Below, one piece after another: positions 1 to 8,655 of a DNA stretch of 64,000 bases. The DNA is from Parvularculaceae bacterium (GTDB lineage: Bacteria > Pseudomonadota > Alphaproteobacteria > Caulobacterales > Parvularculaceae): assembly GCA_028284065.1 (NCBI GenBank), contig JANQSJ010000011.1, positions 620,001 to 684,000 on the forward strand, read 5' to 3'. The notes under the pieces are model-generated. The model was not told the origin of the DNA and ran no database searches. It saw only the letters and a list, made by a program, of their open reading frames with translations. The position numbers and the translations under genes are program-made. How positions within the stretch are numbered: the first letter of the stretch is position 1; every line of letters begins with the position of its first letter.

Positions 1-13
1 GCTGCGGCCATCT

Positions 14-1141
14 TCAGAAATCAATCTCCAGATAGAACATGGCGAAGAAAGAGTCGATTAAGATCACCAGGAACAGCGACTGCACCACGGACAGAGTCGT
101 CCGCTGGCCGAGGGATTCGGCGCTGCCGCGCACCGCCATGCCCTGAAAACATCCGACGACGGAGATGATGAAGGCGAAGAACGGCGCCTTGATGATGCCC
201 GCCCAGAAGTTGCTCATCACAACCGTCTCCTTCATTCGCGCAAGGAACAGGGCGGGCGAAATATCGAGCGCGACCCACGAAACCAGAATGCCGCCGAGGA
301 GCCCAGTCATAGCGCCGATGAAGGCGAGCACGGGCAGCACGAGCACAAGCGCGATCGTCCGTGGCAGGACAAGAATCTCGATCGGATCGAGCCCGAGGAC
401 GCGCAATGCGTCGACTTCCTCGCGAATCTTCATTGACCCGATCTGCGCTGTGAACGCGGAGCCGGACCGGCCCGCGAGCAGGATGGCGGCCAACAGAACG
501 CCGAATTCCCGCAGGACGGCGAGCGAGACAAGCTCGACGACGAAAATCTCGGCGCCGAACATGGCGAGGCTCTTCGCGCCCATATAGGCGACAACCGCGC
601 CGACAAGGAAACACATGGTGGCGACAATCGGCACCGCGTCGAGGCCAGCGTCCTCCATATGGCGAACGATCGACGTCATCCGCAGCCGCTTTGGGTCCGC
701 AAGCACGCGCCCGCCCGTGACGAGCACGAGGCCGACGAAGTTAAGTATCTTGAGCGCGGTGAAATAAGCGTCCGCGGCGCCGCGCCCCAGGCGATCCAAC
801 ATCTGGATGAAGGGATCGCCGCGCTGGGGCTCCACCGGGCACGGCGCCAGATGCGGCGCAACGCGCTCCAAAAGCGCTTGATGCGCGTCGCTGCCGCCGA
901 CGAACCTTGAGATCTCCGTGCGCGAGGCGCAGGCCGACATCACCCGTTGCAGAACCAGGGCGCCGGCGGTGTCGAGACGGGTCACCGCCGACAGGTCGAT
1001 CACCAGCTCCCGCCCGACGCTGTCCTCCTCGAACAGGCGCACCTCGTGGTCGATGGCCGACAGGAATCGCGCGCGCCAGTCGCCCTCGGCGTTCAGCCGA
1101 AGGGTGTCGCCGTCTAGGTCGATGCGAAAGGCCGCGCTCAC
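14..1141 (-). CDS. mlaE: MlaE-family ABC transporter permease with N-terminal STAS-like domain
   Basis: This is the inner-membrane permease of an Mla-type retrograde phospholipid (or related lipid) transporter, 375 aa. Residues 1 to about 100 look like a STAS domain (VIDLSAVTRLDTAGALVLQR). The MlaE/YrbE permease domain follows at about 150-370, with several hydrophobic helices and the conserved segment around FTAQIGSMKIREEVDALRVLG, which is diagnostic for the family. The STAS-fused form is common in alphaproteobacteria. The partner ATPase (MlaF) and MCE protein (MlaD) would be expected downstream, which on this strand is before position 1 and outside the window. The gene is divergent from the CHASE2 gene, with about 260 bp of shared upstream DNA. 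Family assignment is firm; the lipid substrate is inferred. Confidence 0.93.
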   Translation of the reverse strand: MSAAFRIDLDGDTLRLNAEGDWRARFLSAIDHEVRLFEEDSVGRELVIDLSAVTRLDTAGALVLQRVMSACASRTEISRFVGGSDAHQALLERVAPHLAPCPVEPQRGDPFIQMLDRLGRGAADAYFTALKILNFVGLVLVTGGRVLADPKRLRMTSIVRHMEDAGLDAVPIVATMCFLVGAVVAYMGAKSLAMFGAEIFVVELVSLAVLREFGVLLAAILLAGRSGSAFTAQIGSMKIREEVDALRVLGLDPIEILVLPRTIALVLVLPVLAFIGAMTGLLGGILVSWVALDISPALFLARMKETVVMSNFWAGIIKAPFFAFIISVVGCFQGMAVRGSAESLGQRTTLSVVQSLFLVILIDSFFAMFYLEIDF

Positions 1142-1405
1142 AACGCAATTGGCTCCTGCTTGGCGAATCTTAACTTAATGTCCCGGAACGCGACTTGCAC
1201 TCATACCGGTGAATTGGTCCCGCGCGCGCGGGGCGGCGCTTTTGGGGCGGACGCCAGAATGGTACCCTTCGTCTGAAAGTAGCGTGAACGCGGCGGTTTT
1301 CCCGCAATGCGGCGCACGCACCGGTAACCTCCGCCGCGCCGGCGGCGCCGAGGCTGAAAAGTCCGACCCAGCCGGTTGGGTCATTTTTTCGGGTCAGGGC
1401 CGAAC

Positions 1406-3712
1406 GTGAAGACAACGACGCTCAAGAGTTCAACGCCCAAGGCTAAGTCCCGCCTGCGCAAAGGCGGCTGGGGCGCCGCTGCGCCGCTGATCGGCGTGAC
1501 GCTCGTTATTACGGCGCTGGCGGTCGCGACGCTGTCGACAGCAGGCAGCCGCGACGGCGGCGCGCGCGCCGGGCTCTTCGACCTCTACCAGCGCCTCGCG
1601 CCCTCGCCGGCTCAGCCCGTGGAGCGCTTTCATGTCGTTGAAATCGATGCGGAAACTATTGAACGCGTCGGGCCCTGGCCGTGGCCGCGCTCCGAGCTTG
1701 CGCGGTTGGTGGAGGCGTCCGGGGCGGCGGGCGCAAAAGCGACGCTGCTCGTAGACCCGGTCGACCGGCCTGACCCGCTGTCGCCGGCGACAATCGGCGC
1801 ATTCTGGCTGGAGGGCGCGCGCGATGAACGCCTCGCCCAGGAACTGCGCCGCCTGCCGGACACCGACGCCGCTCTCGGCGCTGCGCTCGGCGCGACAGCA
1901 AGCGCCGTCACCATCGACCCCGGCCCGCGGCTCGCCCTTTCCGACGCCGCGGACCTCGCCGCAGCCGTCGCCAGCAACGCCGACTGGATCGACGCCCGCG
2001 AAGCCGGCGAGGACGCGGCGCCATTGACGGTAAGCGAACGCATCGCCCTCGCCGCCGGTCGCCCGCGCAGCGCGCTTGCGCCCGCGATAAGCGACAATGC
2101 GCGCGTGGCGGTGGCGGCGCTGCCCGCCGACGGCGACGGCGTTTTTCGCGCGCCGATCCTTCTGTGGAGCGTCGGCGGCGCCCCGACGCCCGTTCTCGCC
2201 CTCGAGGCGGCGCGCGCCGCGCTCGACGCCGAGACGGTCGCCGTCGAAGTCGACAAGACCGCGACGACGCCCGCCGGACGGGTCGTGCGGGCCATCGGTC
2301 TCGGCGACGGACGGATCGCGGTCGATCGGCTCGGCCGAACCGTCGTGGAGTGGCCGAAGCGCATGGACCCGCCAACGACGGCGGCATGGCGGCTGATTGA
2401 CGGCTCAAGGGGGTCAAACGCCCAGCTCGCGGGCAAGGTGGCGCTGATCGGCCTCAGCGCGGAGCTCGACCGCGCGGTCCGGACGCCGCGCGGCGACGTT
2501 TCCCTGGCCGCGGCCCATGCGATCGTTGCGGAAAGCCTGGCGGCGGGCGCCGTCGCGGCGCGGCCCGCCTGGGTCGGCTATTTGGAGGCGTTCGCCGTCA
2601 TGGCGTTTGGCGCCGGCGCGATCGCGTGGTCGCAAGCGCTTTCCTTCTGGCGGTCGCTCGGCGTCGCAACGCTCGTGGCTCTTGGGGTCGCAGCCGCCTC
2701 GGTCGGCGCCTATGGCGGCGCGAAAGTGCTGTTTGATCCACTGCCGGCGACGCTCGCGGTGTTCGTGTGCGCCGTCGCCGTCGCCGGCGGACGCTCGATC
2801 GGCGCGGCGATGAGCGACGAGGCTGTGCGCGGCAACTTCAAGGGCGCGTTGCCGGAACCCACCATGCGCAAGCTGCGGGAGGAAGGGCCGACGGAGGTCC
2901 TCGAAGGCGACGAACGCGAGATCACTATCCTTTCCTGCGAGCTGTCCTTTTTCGATGAGGACAGGGCCAAGTTCGCCGGGCGCCCCGGCGACATGACCAC
3001 GATGATCGCATCGGCCTGCCAGTCGCTGCGCAAGTCGATCGTCGATATGGGCGGCGCTGTCGATCAGGCCGACGGCGGCAAGGTATTCGGCTATTTCAAC
3101 GCGCCCCTTGAAACCGCTGACCATCCGCAGGCGGCGTGCACGGCTGCGTTGCGGCTGGTCGAGGCGATGGACGGCATAAACGCGAGCCTCGGCGGGGGCC
3201 CGGGCGCGCGCGACGTTCAGTTGCGCCTGGCGATCGGCGTCGCGGCCGGCGTCTGCCTAGTCGGACCGATGGGCCAGGGGCGCGCCAATCGCTATTCGGC
3301 GATCGGCGCGCCGATGGAGCTTGCTCAGTATCTGCGCAAACAGGCTGCGTTCTATGGGCCGGCGATCATCTGCGACGAGGCGGTGCACCGGCGCACGCAC
3401 CATAATTTCGCGTTTCTGGAGCTCGACCGCGTTCAGTTCCGTGACGCCGCAGCCCCAGCGACCCTTTACGCGCTCGTCGGGAACCCGTTCCTGAAATCGA
3501 GCAAGGGCTTTCGCGCGCTCGACGGGGCGCACCGGGACATGCTCGCGGCCTATCGCAGCGGCGACGCGCAGGGCGCGAAACTCAATCTGCTGCGCGCCCG
3601 TCGCTCGCCCGGCGCGAACATCGCCCTGTTCGACATTTATGAGGAACGCATCGCGGCGCTTGAACAAGACGCGACGCAGCCGACGGAGCCCACCGAAACT
3701 GTCGTCATCTGA
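1406..3712 (+). CDS. CHASE2-domain membrane protein with degenerate class III adenylate cyclase domain
   Basis: The order of parts is that of a CHASE2 sensor cyclase: an N-terminal helix (about 25-45), a periplasmic CHASE2 domain (FDLYQRLAP, then VEIDAETIERVGPWPWPRSE), three C-terminal helices (about 385-460) and a cyclase homology domain (about 500-690). Counting from the GTG at 1406, the first metal-binding Asp is Glu512 (ILSCEL for the usual LFADI). The second is Gly558 (DGGKVF for IGDAVM). The transition-state Asn and Arg of IGDTVNLAARL are Glu638 and Tyr642. The domain should therefore be catalytically dead and may work as a regulatory pseudo-cyclase. An in-frame TTG at 1376 is an alternative start; GTG 1406 gives a more normal N terminus. 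No partner gene is evident. Confidence 0.85.
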   Translation: MKTTTLKSSTPKAKSRLRKGGWGAAAPLIGVTLVITALAVATLSTAGSRDGGARAGLFDLYQRLAPSPAQPVERFHVVEIDAETIERVGPWPWPRSELARLVEASGAAGAKATLLVDPVDRPDPLSPATIGAFWLEGARDERLAQELRRLPDTDAALGAALGATASAVTIDPGPRLALSDAADLAAAVASNADWIDAREAGEDAAPLTVSERIALAAGRPRSALAPAISDNARVAVAALPADGDGVFRAPILLWSVGGAPTPVLALEAARAALDAETVAVEVDKTATTPAGRVVRAIGLGDGRIAVDRLGRTVVEWPKRMDPPTTAAWRLIDGSRGSNAQLAGKVALIGLSAELDRAVRTPRGDVSLAAAHAIVAESLAAGAVAARPAWVGYLEAFAVMAFGAGAIAWSQALSFWRSLGVATLVALGVAAASVGAYGGAKVLFDPLPATLAVFVCAVAVAGGRSIGAAMSDEAVRGNFKGALPEPTMRKLREEGPTEVLEGDEREITILSCELSFFDEDRAKFAGRPGDMTTMIASACQSLRKSIVDMGGAVDQADGGKVFGYFNAPLETADHPQAACTAALRLVEAMDGINASLGGGPGARDVQLRLAIGVAAGVCLVGPMGQGRANRYSAIGAPMELAQYLRKQAAFYGPAIICDEAVHRRTHHNFAFLELDRVQFRDAAAPATLYALVGNPFLKSSKGFRALDGAHRDMLAAYRSGDAQGAKLNLLRARRSPGANIALFDIYEERIAALEQDATQPTEPTETVVI

Positions 3713-3734
3713 GGCTAAAGTCGGGCGCGCAGCG

Positions 3735-4436
3735 TCAGCGGCCGGGTCCGTCGTCAACCGAAGCGACGCCCGCGGTGACCGGGTCAAGCGGCGAAAGGCC
3801 GGCTGCGGACAACCTCGCTTCAAACGCCGCGTCGGCGACCGTGTCAGCGAGACTGGAAAGGCGCAGCGCTGCGGCGTCAAAACGTCCACGCACGGCGAGC
3901 GAGGCGATGCGACGCTCCGCGTCGTCCGCAGCGACGATATCCACGCTCGACAAAAATACTGACCGCGCGAAGCGCACTCTCTGGATCGCCGTCTCCATGA
4001 CGGCGACGTCGCCCATGCTCGCGGCGCCATCAGCGAACGACGCCTCGGCGAGATCTGCGAACGACGCCGCGGCGTCGGCTAGGCGGTCCGCGTCGGCGAC
4101 CAGCACGTCCACCGGACGGGGCGCGTCGGAGAGCGCCGCAGCGTATCTGCGCGCGACGGCATCAGCGGAGGGCGACCCCTGGCTCTCGCCTTCGATGCCC
4201 GCAAGCCGCGCGAACATGCGCGGCTGCGGCGCCGACACCCAGTCCGCATTCGACAGCGTCGCCGCCGCCTCGGCGAGCGCGGCGCGTTCGCGGCGCTCGA
4301 ATGAAACATCGTCTGAAACGGTCGTTACCGTGGTCGCGCAACCACCAAGAGCCCAGATGCCCGCCAGCGCCGCGATCGACGCAGCCTTGCGTGCGCTGCG
4401 CGCCGCACGCGATGAAAGAGACTTACTGCTGCTCAA
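3735..4436 (-). CDS. Ala-rich predicted lipoprotein of unknown function
   Basis: This is a 233-aa protein with a basic N terminus, a hydrophobic stretch and a lipobox (WALGGC, Cys33), so it is probably exported and lipid-anchored. The rest is Ala/Asp-rich and predicted helical, with heptad-like stretches such as VDVLVADADRLADAAASFADL. I do not recognise a family. The start is a TTG at 4436; I found no ATG before the signal sequence. It converges on the CHASE2 gene with a 22-bp gap. Coding bias and the intact lipobox support a real gene, while the long ORF on the opposite strand (3775-4440) is a shadow. Confidence 0.65.
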   Translation of the reverse strand: MSSSKSLSSRAARSARKAASIAALAGIWALGGCATTVTTVSDDVSFERRERAALAEAAATLSNADWVSAPQPRMFARLAGIEGESQGSPSADAVARRYAAALSDAPRPVDVLVADADRLADAAASFADLAEASFADGAASMGDVAVMETAIQRVRFARSVFLSSVDIVAADDAERRIASLAVRGRFDAAALRLSSLADTVADAAFEARLSAAGLSPLDPVTAGVASVDDGPGR

Positions 4437-4797
4437 CTGACCCGACCCTGCGCCAACTTACCGCTCATCGCCCTTAAACGCTCAACGCCCCCTCGTAGCC
4501 TTGCTTAACGCGTGCCAGACTACCTACCAGGCTACCTATCCGCGGCGCGCTCGGGTACGCTTTGACGGCTTCAGCGCTTGCCTTGATCCGACCGCCGCAC
4601 TCGACGATCTGATATCCCGCCCCACTGATGCCTCACCGCTCTCAACGACTTCTCTACGCCGCCGGCGACCGTCCGGGCCACATCCGCCAGACACGTCCCC
4701 GGTGGTTGACGGCGCGCATCAAAAGCGTCACCGCACCTGCGACGACCGCCGTCATCATTACCGTTTAGCAAACCCCCGCGTTAAAGTCAGCTAATCA
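4437..4797. other. Intergenic region without a supported gene
   Basis: This roughly 360-bp gap lies upstream of both the lipoprotein gene (minus) and the prolyl aminopeptidase gene (plus) and presumably carries both promoters. The only ORFs are short and of shadow-like composition. A small imperfect repeat (CTACCTACCAGG/CTACCTATCCG, about 4520-4542) is visible. No clear terminator or operator was found. Confidence 0.4.
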
Positions 4798-5760
4798 ATG
4801 ACCTCGCATTTAGATTTGCATTCTCCGATTGAACCCCATCAGACAGGCATGCTGCCGGTCTCGGACCTCCATACAATCTACTATGAGGTGTCGGGAAATC
4901 CCGCCGGCAAGCCAGTGATTGTCTGCCATGGCGGGCCCGGCGGCGGGGCGACCGCCTCGATGCGGCGCTACTTCGATCCCGAGAAATACAGGATCGTTCT
5001 GTTCGATCAGCGAGGGTGCGGCAGATCGACGCCACGGGCGGAGCTAAGGGGCAACGACACCTGGGCCCTTATAGACGACATGGAGCGGCTGAGGGTCGAA
5101 CTTGGCGTCGACAAGTGGCAGGTGTTCGGCGGCTCCTGGGGCTCGACCCTCTCCCTCGCCTACGCCGAGACCCATCCTGACAGGGTGACGGAGCTCGTCT
5201 TGCGGGGCATTTTCATGCTCCGCCGCGCAGAGCTTCTGTGGTTTTACCAGGAGGGCGCGAACTGGATCTATCCGGACGCCTGGGAGGCGTTCGCGGCGCC
5301 GATTCCGGAAGATGAGCGCGGCGACATGATCGCCGCCTATTACAAGCGCCTTACCGGCGGCGACGCGGCGGAGAAGGCGCGCTGCGCCAAGGCCTGGAGC
5401 GTCTGGGAGGGCGGCACGGTGTCGCTGGAGCCGTCAATGGAGCGGATACGGAGCTTTTCCTCCGAAGCCTTCGCGATCGCTTTCGCCCGCATCGAGTGCC
5501 ACTATTTCATCAATCGCGGCTTCTTCGAGACCGACGACCAGATCCTGCGCGACATTGGCCGCATCCGGCATATCCCCGCGACCATCGTGCAGGGGCGCTA
5601 TGACGTCGTGACGCCGATGAAGTCCGCATGGGACCTCCACCGCGCATGGCCGGAGGCGGATTTCAAAGTCGCGCCCGACGCCGGCCACGCGGCCTCGGAA
5701 CCGGGCATTATCGACGCGCTCGTGCGCGCAACGAATGGGTACGCGGACGCGCGCGGTTAG
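4798..5760 (+). CDS. pip: Prolyl aminopeptidase (proline iminopeptidase, S33 family)
   Basis: This cytoplasmic alpha/beta-hydrolase removes N-terminal proline from peptides. At 320 aa it has the usual family length. Visible features are the oxyanion-hole motif HGGPGGG (residues 44-50), the DQRGCGRS segment, the nucleophile elbow GGSWGS with Ser113, a C-terminal acidic residue in GRYDVVTPM and the catalytic His in DAGHAASEPG. It starts at ATG 4798 and stands alone, converging on the small hypothetical gene that follows. The function suits peptide use and may support the peptide-related genes elsewhere in the window, but no direct link is visible. Confidence 0.95.
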   Translation: MTSHLDLHSPIEPHQTGMLPVSDLHTIYYEVSGNPAGKPVIVCHGGPGGGATASMRRYFDPEKYRIVLFDQRGCGRSTPRAELRGNDTWALIDDMERLRVELGVDKWQVFGGSWGSTLSLAYAETHPDRVTELVLRGIFMLRRAELLWFYQEGANWIYPDAWEAFAAPIPEDERGDMIAAYYKRLTGGDAAEKARCAKAWSVWEGGTVSLEPSMERIRSFSSEAFAIAFARIECHYFINRGFFETDDQILRDIGRIRHIPATIVQGRYDVVTPMKSAWDLHRAWPEADFKVAPDAGHAASEPGIIDALVRATNGYADARG

Positions 5761-5769
5761 GAGCGGGCG

Positions 5770-6252
5770 TCAATCCGCTGCGTGCGGCGCAGCCGTCGCC
5801 CGATATTCGAAGATCACGCCCTTGCGCGGCGGCGCATTGTCATAGGGACAGACCTGCCAGGCTTTCGGCGCGACAACTTTGTTCCCATCAGGATGGACGC
5901 AAAACCGCACATGGTAGTCGCTGGAGCGTTCGTATTCGCTGGCGATTTCGCGTACGATTTCGCCTTCATCGACAAGCGCGTCGACTCCGAACCCAATTTG
6001 TCTCAACACGTCATAGGTCGCATCCGCGGCGAGGCCCATCGACGCTGGCGCGGCCAGAACCGCAAGCGTCGAGGCGCCGACTTTCGTGAAAGTGACGCCC
6101 TTCACGATATAGGCCGTGCCTAGGGCGGCGGCCTTGAACGCGGCGCCGGTCAATAGCGCGCTCTTCTTTGCAAGCAGCGCCGCCTTGATCCAAAGCGCCG
6201 CGCCTTTGCCGATGGGAACGAGTGGCGCTGGCATGGCTGTCTTCGCCTCCAT
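5770..6252 (-). CDS. Hypothetical protein with hydrophobic N-terminal half
   Basis: I do not recognise this 160-aa protein. Its first half is Ala/Leu/Lys-rich with two possible membrane helices (about 10-45 and 60-85). Its second half is polar and contains two cysteines (VRFCVHPDGNK, WQVCPYDNAP), which could form a disulfide if exposed to the periplasm. I chose ATG 6252 over the TTG at 6261, three codons upstream. It converges on pip with a 9-bp gap. Amino-acid composition differs from the opposite-strand ORFs and looks like a real small membrane-associated protein. Confidence 0.55.
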   Translation of the reverse strand: MEAKTAMPAPLVPIGKGAALWIKAALLAKKSALLTGAAFKAAALGTAYIVKGVTFTKVGASTLAVLAAPASMGLAADATYDVLRQIGFGVDALVDEGEIVREIASEYERSSDYHVRFCVHPDGNKVVAPKAWQVCPYDNAPPRKGVIFEYRATAAPHAAD

Positions 6253-6525
6253 TTTGACCAAGCTTCGCTCGGCCGTCAGGTGTCACGCCCCGAAAACGGC
6301 GTCAGTGATCTGATTATCCGATCGCGACGCCGTCGCCCCTCCTGCGCCGGCGCCCTCCGAGACGCCGCACAGAAAGACTGCCCGCGAAAACGGCTCAATT
6401 GCGGCGGGGCGGCGGCGAAAACGCGCCTGCGTTATTCGGTCGCGACCGAGCCTGCGCGGCCCGCCGACAAGCCCAATATGCGCGACGCCCGTCGGTCCAA
6501 GGACGACGCTCACCGGTGGGGCGAC

Positions 6526-8052
6526 TTACGCAAGCAATGGCGCGATGACGGTGGAATAGACGATGACCGCGCCGATGCCGATCGGGCACACCCATCGGAT
6601 CAAGAACCGCCAGCGTTGATACCAGAGGTCGCTTTCAAAGCCGATTTCTTCGCGGCTGACGGAGCTTGAAACGACCCAGCCGGCGAAGACAGCCGTGATA
6701 AAGCCGGCGACAGGCAGGATGATGTCCGTCAGGGCGCTGAGGAAGTCGAGCAGCGGCATATCACGAAAGAGCGGCAATGCGCCCCATGGTTTCCACGTGT
6801 TGAAAAAGAGATCGCGCGGCGACCCGTCAGGGTGCGTCGTCGGCACCTGGGAGAGCGCATTCATCACGCCAATGGAGAAGAAAACGAGCCCCAAGATGAT
6901 GGCGATCATCGTCCGCTGGCGGCCGGGCTCCTGCTCCTCGAACCAGGCGGTGGAGGCCTCCAGAAGCGCAATCGACGAGGTGATCGCCGCGAAGAAGCCG
7001 AGCAGGAAGAAGAGAAGCCCGAACAGCGCGCCGAACGGCATCCCCTGGAACGCCTGCGGCAGCGTCTGGAACATCAATGTTGGGCCCGCGGCGGGGGCGA
7101 GCCCCACCTGAAAGACGATCGGAAAGATGGCGAGCCCGGCGAGAACCCCGACCCCTGTGTCGGAAAGAGCGATGAGGCGCGAGGAGCGAGGCAGGTCCTG
7201 ATCCCGGCTCATGTGCGCGCCATAGGTCGCCATGAGCGCCGAGCCGAGGCCGATCGAAAAGAACGCCTGTCCGAGGGCGGCGGAAATCACCGATCCATCC
7301 TTCACGCCGCTGAAAAAGCCGCGCGCGATAATCTCGCCGTCCGGGCCGACGCGGTCGCCAAATCGAAAGCCGAACAGGAAATCCGACCCGCGCGCGAAGT
7401 CGCCCGTCGCCACGGAGAAGATGACAAGTATGGCGAGCATGACGAAAAACGTCGGCATCAGGATCGTCACCGCGGTCTCGATGCCGCCCTTGATGCCGCG
7501 GGCGACGATGACGACGGTGATGATCGCAAAGATCGCATGGTAGAAGATCATCCGCGCCGGGTCGGCCAAGAGCGCGCCGAGCTTGCCGGCCACTTCTTCG
7601 GGCGTTTCGCCGGAAAAGGCGCCGGCCGCGAGCGCGCCGATGCCGTCGCTGCCAATCGAGCCGACGAGCGAAGCGCCAATCATCACCGCATAAGCGATCA
7701 CCCAGCCGGCGATGACGGAGTAGAATGTGAGGATGGTGAAGCCGCCGATCATCCCGATCCAGGACTGCAGCGCCCACCACGCCGACCGGCCTTCGGAGGT
7801 GGCGATGCGCGCTACGCTGCCGATCGCCGACAGACGTCCGCGCCGGCCAATGAAGAGCTCGGCCACAAGCACCGGCAGGCCGATGAGGAGAACGCAGATC
7901 AGATAGAAGACAACGAAAACGCCGCCGCCGCTCTCGCCCGCAACGTAAGGAAACCGCCACAAATTGCCGAGCCCGACCGCTGAGCCGATCGCGGCCAGAA
8001 TAAAGGCGGCCTTGGACGACCATTCTTCCTGATTTTCAGCCTGCATCGGCAT
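6526..8052 (-). CDS. Sodium-dependent transporter, NSS/SNF family
   Basis: This is an inner-membrane Na+-coupled symporter of the neurotransmitter:sodium symporter family, which in bacteria usually imports amino acids (for example LeuT, MhsT). The 508-aa protein has the hallmark TM1 segment SAVGLGNLWRFPYVAGESGGG, where substrate and Na+ bind, followed by about 10-11 more helices. Start at ATG 8052, with GGAGG about 13 nt upstream; ATG 8046 is an alternative. It is divergent from the HPt gene. The substrate cannot be deduced; an amino acid is likely by family. Confidence 0.92.
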   Translation of the reverse strand: MPMQAENQEEWSSKAAFILAAIGSAVGLGNLWRFPYVAGESGGGVFVVFYLICVLLIGLPVLVAELFIGRRGRLSAIGSVARIATSEGRSAWWALQSWIGMIGGFTILTFYSVIAGWVIAYAVMIGASLVGSIGSDGIGALAAGAFSGETPEEVAGKLGALLADPARMIFYHAIFAIITVVIVARGIKGGIETAVTILMPTFFVMLAILVIFSVATGDFARGSDFLFGFRFGDRVGPDGEIIARGFFSGVKDGSVISAALGQAFFSIGLGSALMATYGAHMSRDQDLPRSSRLIALSDTGVGVLAGLAIFPIVFQVGLAPAAGPTLMFQTLPQAFQGMPFGALFGLLFFLLGFFAAITSSIALLEASTAWFEEQEPGRQRTMIAIILGLVFFSIGVMNALSQVPTTHPDGSPRDLFFNTWKPWGALPLFRDMPLLDFLSALTDIILPVAGFITAVFAGWVVSSSVSREEIGFESDLWYQRWRFLIRWVCPIGIGAVIVYSTVIAPLLA

Positions 8053-8265
8053 GCGCGAGGACCCCTCCTGTCGGCCGACCGTTTACCCCCTCGCCCGGGC
8101 GGCCCGCCTGTCCGGGGGCGCCGCGCGCGAAAAAAACGGTCGTTAAGTAATTATCAACGCTTGTTTTTAGCCGATTTTTTACTGGGCAAATCCAATCATG
8201 TCGATGGACCGAAGCGTGCGTCGCCGCGAAATGCGCCGGCGCGGGCCGATAAAGGGCGAAGCAAC

Positions 8266-8634
8266 ATGCCGGACCTTGGCGGCGATTTTGAGCCGACACT
8301 CGAAACGGATCAGCTGGGCGCGCTCCTCGAAGCGGCCGGCGCGGACGGCCTCAACGAGATCATGGAGGCGTTCTGGCGCTCCACCGAGGAGCTGATGTCG
8401 GCCGTGCGGGCGCAGTCAGCCGCCGGCGACTTCGAAAACGCGGCCAAGACCGCTCACGCGCTCAAGGGCTCGGCGTCGAACATCGGCGCATCCCTCCTCG
8501 CCGACCTCGCGCGCGCCATGGAGAACGCCTGCCGCTCCAGCGACAACGCGCAACTGGAAGCGACGATCTCGGAGGCTGACGGCGCGGTTGACGTCACCAA
8601 GACGGCGATCGACGCGCTGATCGCGGCGGCCTGA
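8266..8634 (+). CDS. Histidine phosphotransfer (HPt) domain protein
   Basis: This is a stand-alone HPt protein of 122 aa. The phosphorylatable histidine is His64 in the motif KTAHALKGSASNIGA, the classical HPt signature, set in a predicted four-helix bundle. Such proteins shuttle phosphate between a hybrid histidine kinase and a response regulator in the cytoplasm. I chose ATG 8266, preceded by AAGGGCGA, over an upstream in-frame start at 8161 that would add 35 residues of poor composition. No kinase or receiver gene is next to it, so it is an orphan. It converges on rodA, with a hairpin between the two. Confidence 0.82.
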   Translation: MPDLGGDFEPTLETDQLGALLEAAGADGLNEIMEAFWRSTEELMSAVRAQSAAGDFENAAKTAHALKGSASNIGASLLADLARAMENACRSSDNAQLEATISEADGAVDVTKTAIDALIAAA

Positions 8635-8635
8635 G

Positions 8636-8650
8636 CCGGGAGCGTCCCGG
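8636..8650. terminator. Hairpin between convergent HPt gene and rodA
   Basis: CCGGGA at 8636-8641 pairs perfectly with TCCCGG at 8645-8650 around a 3-nt GCG loop, in the 21 bp between the two convergent stop codons. There is no T-run, so it may only be a bidirectional pause or processing site. Confidence 0.3.
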
Positions 8651-8655
8651 GACCT

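Noticed and set aside
1630-2436. 268-aa open frame on the minus strand within the CHASE2 gene
   Set aside because: Ser/Ala/Arg-rich shadow; the plus-strand frame has the CHASE2 motifs.
3775-4440. 221-aa Ser/Ala-rich open frame opposite the lipoprotein gene
   Set aside because: Low-complexity Ser/Ala/Arg translation with no domain; the minus strand has a signal peptide and lipobox.
6832-7983. 383-aa open frame opposite the NSS transporter
   Set aside because: Low-complexity Glu/Arg/Asp/His-rich translation; the opposite frame is an unmistakable transporter.
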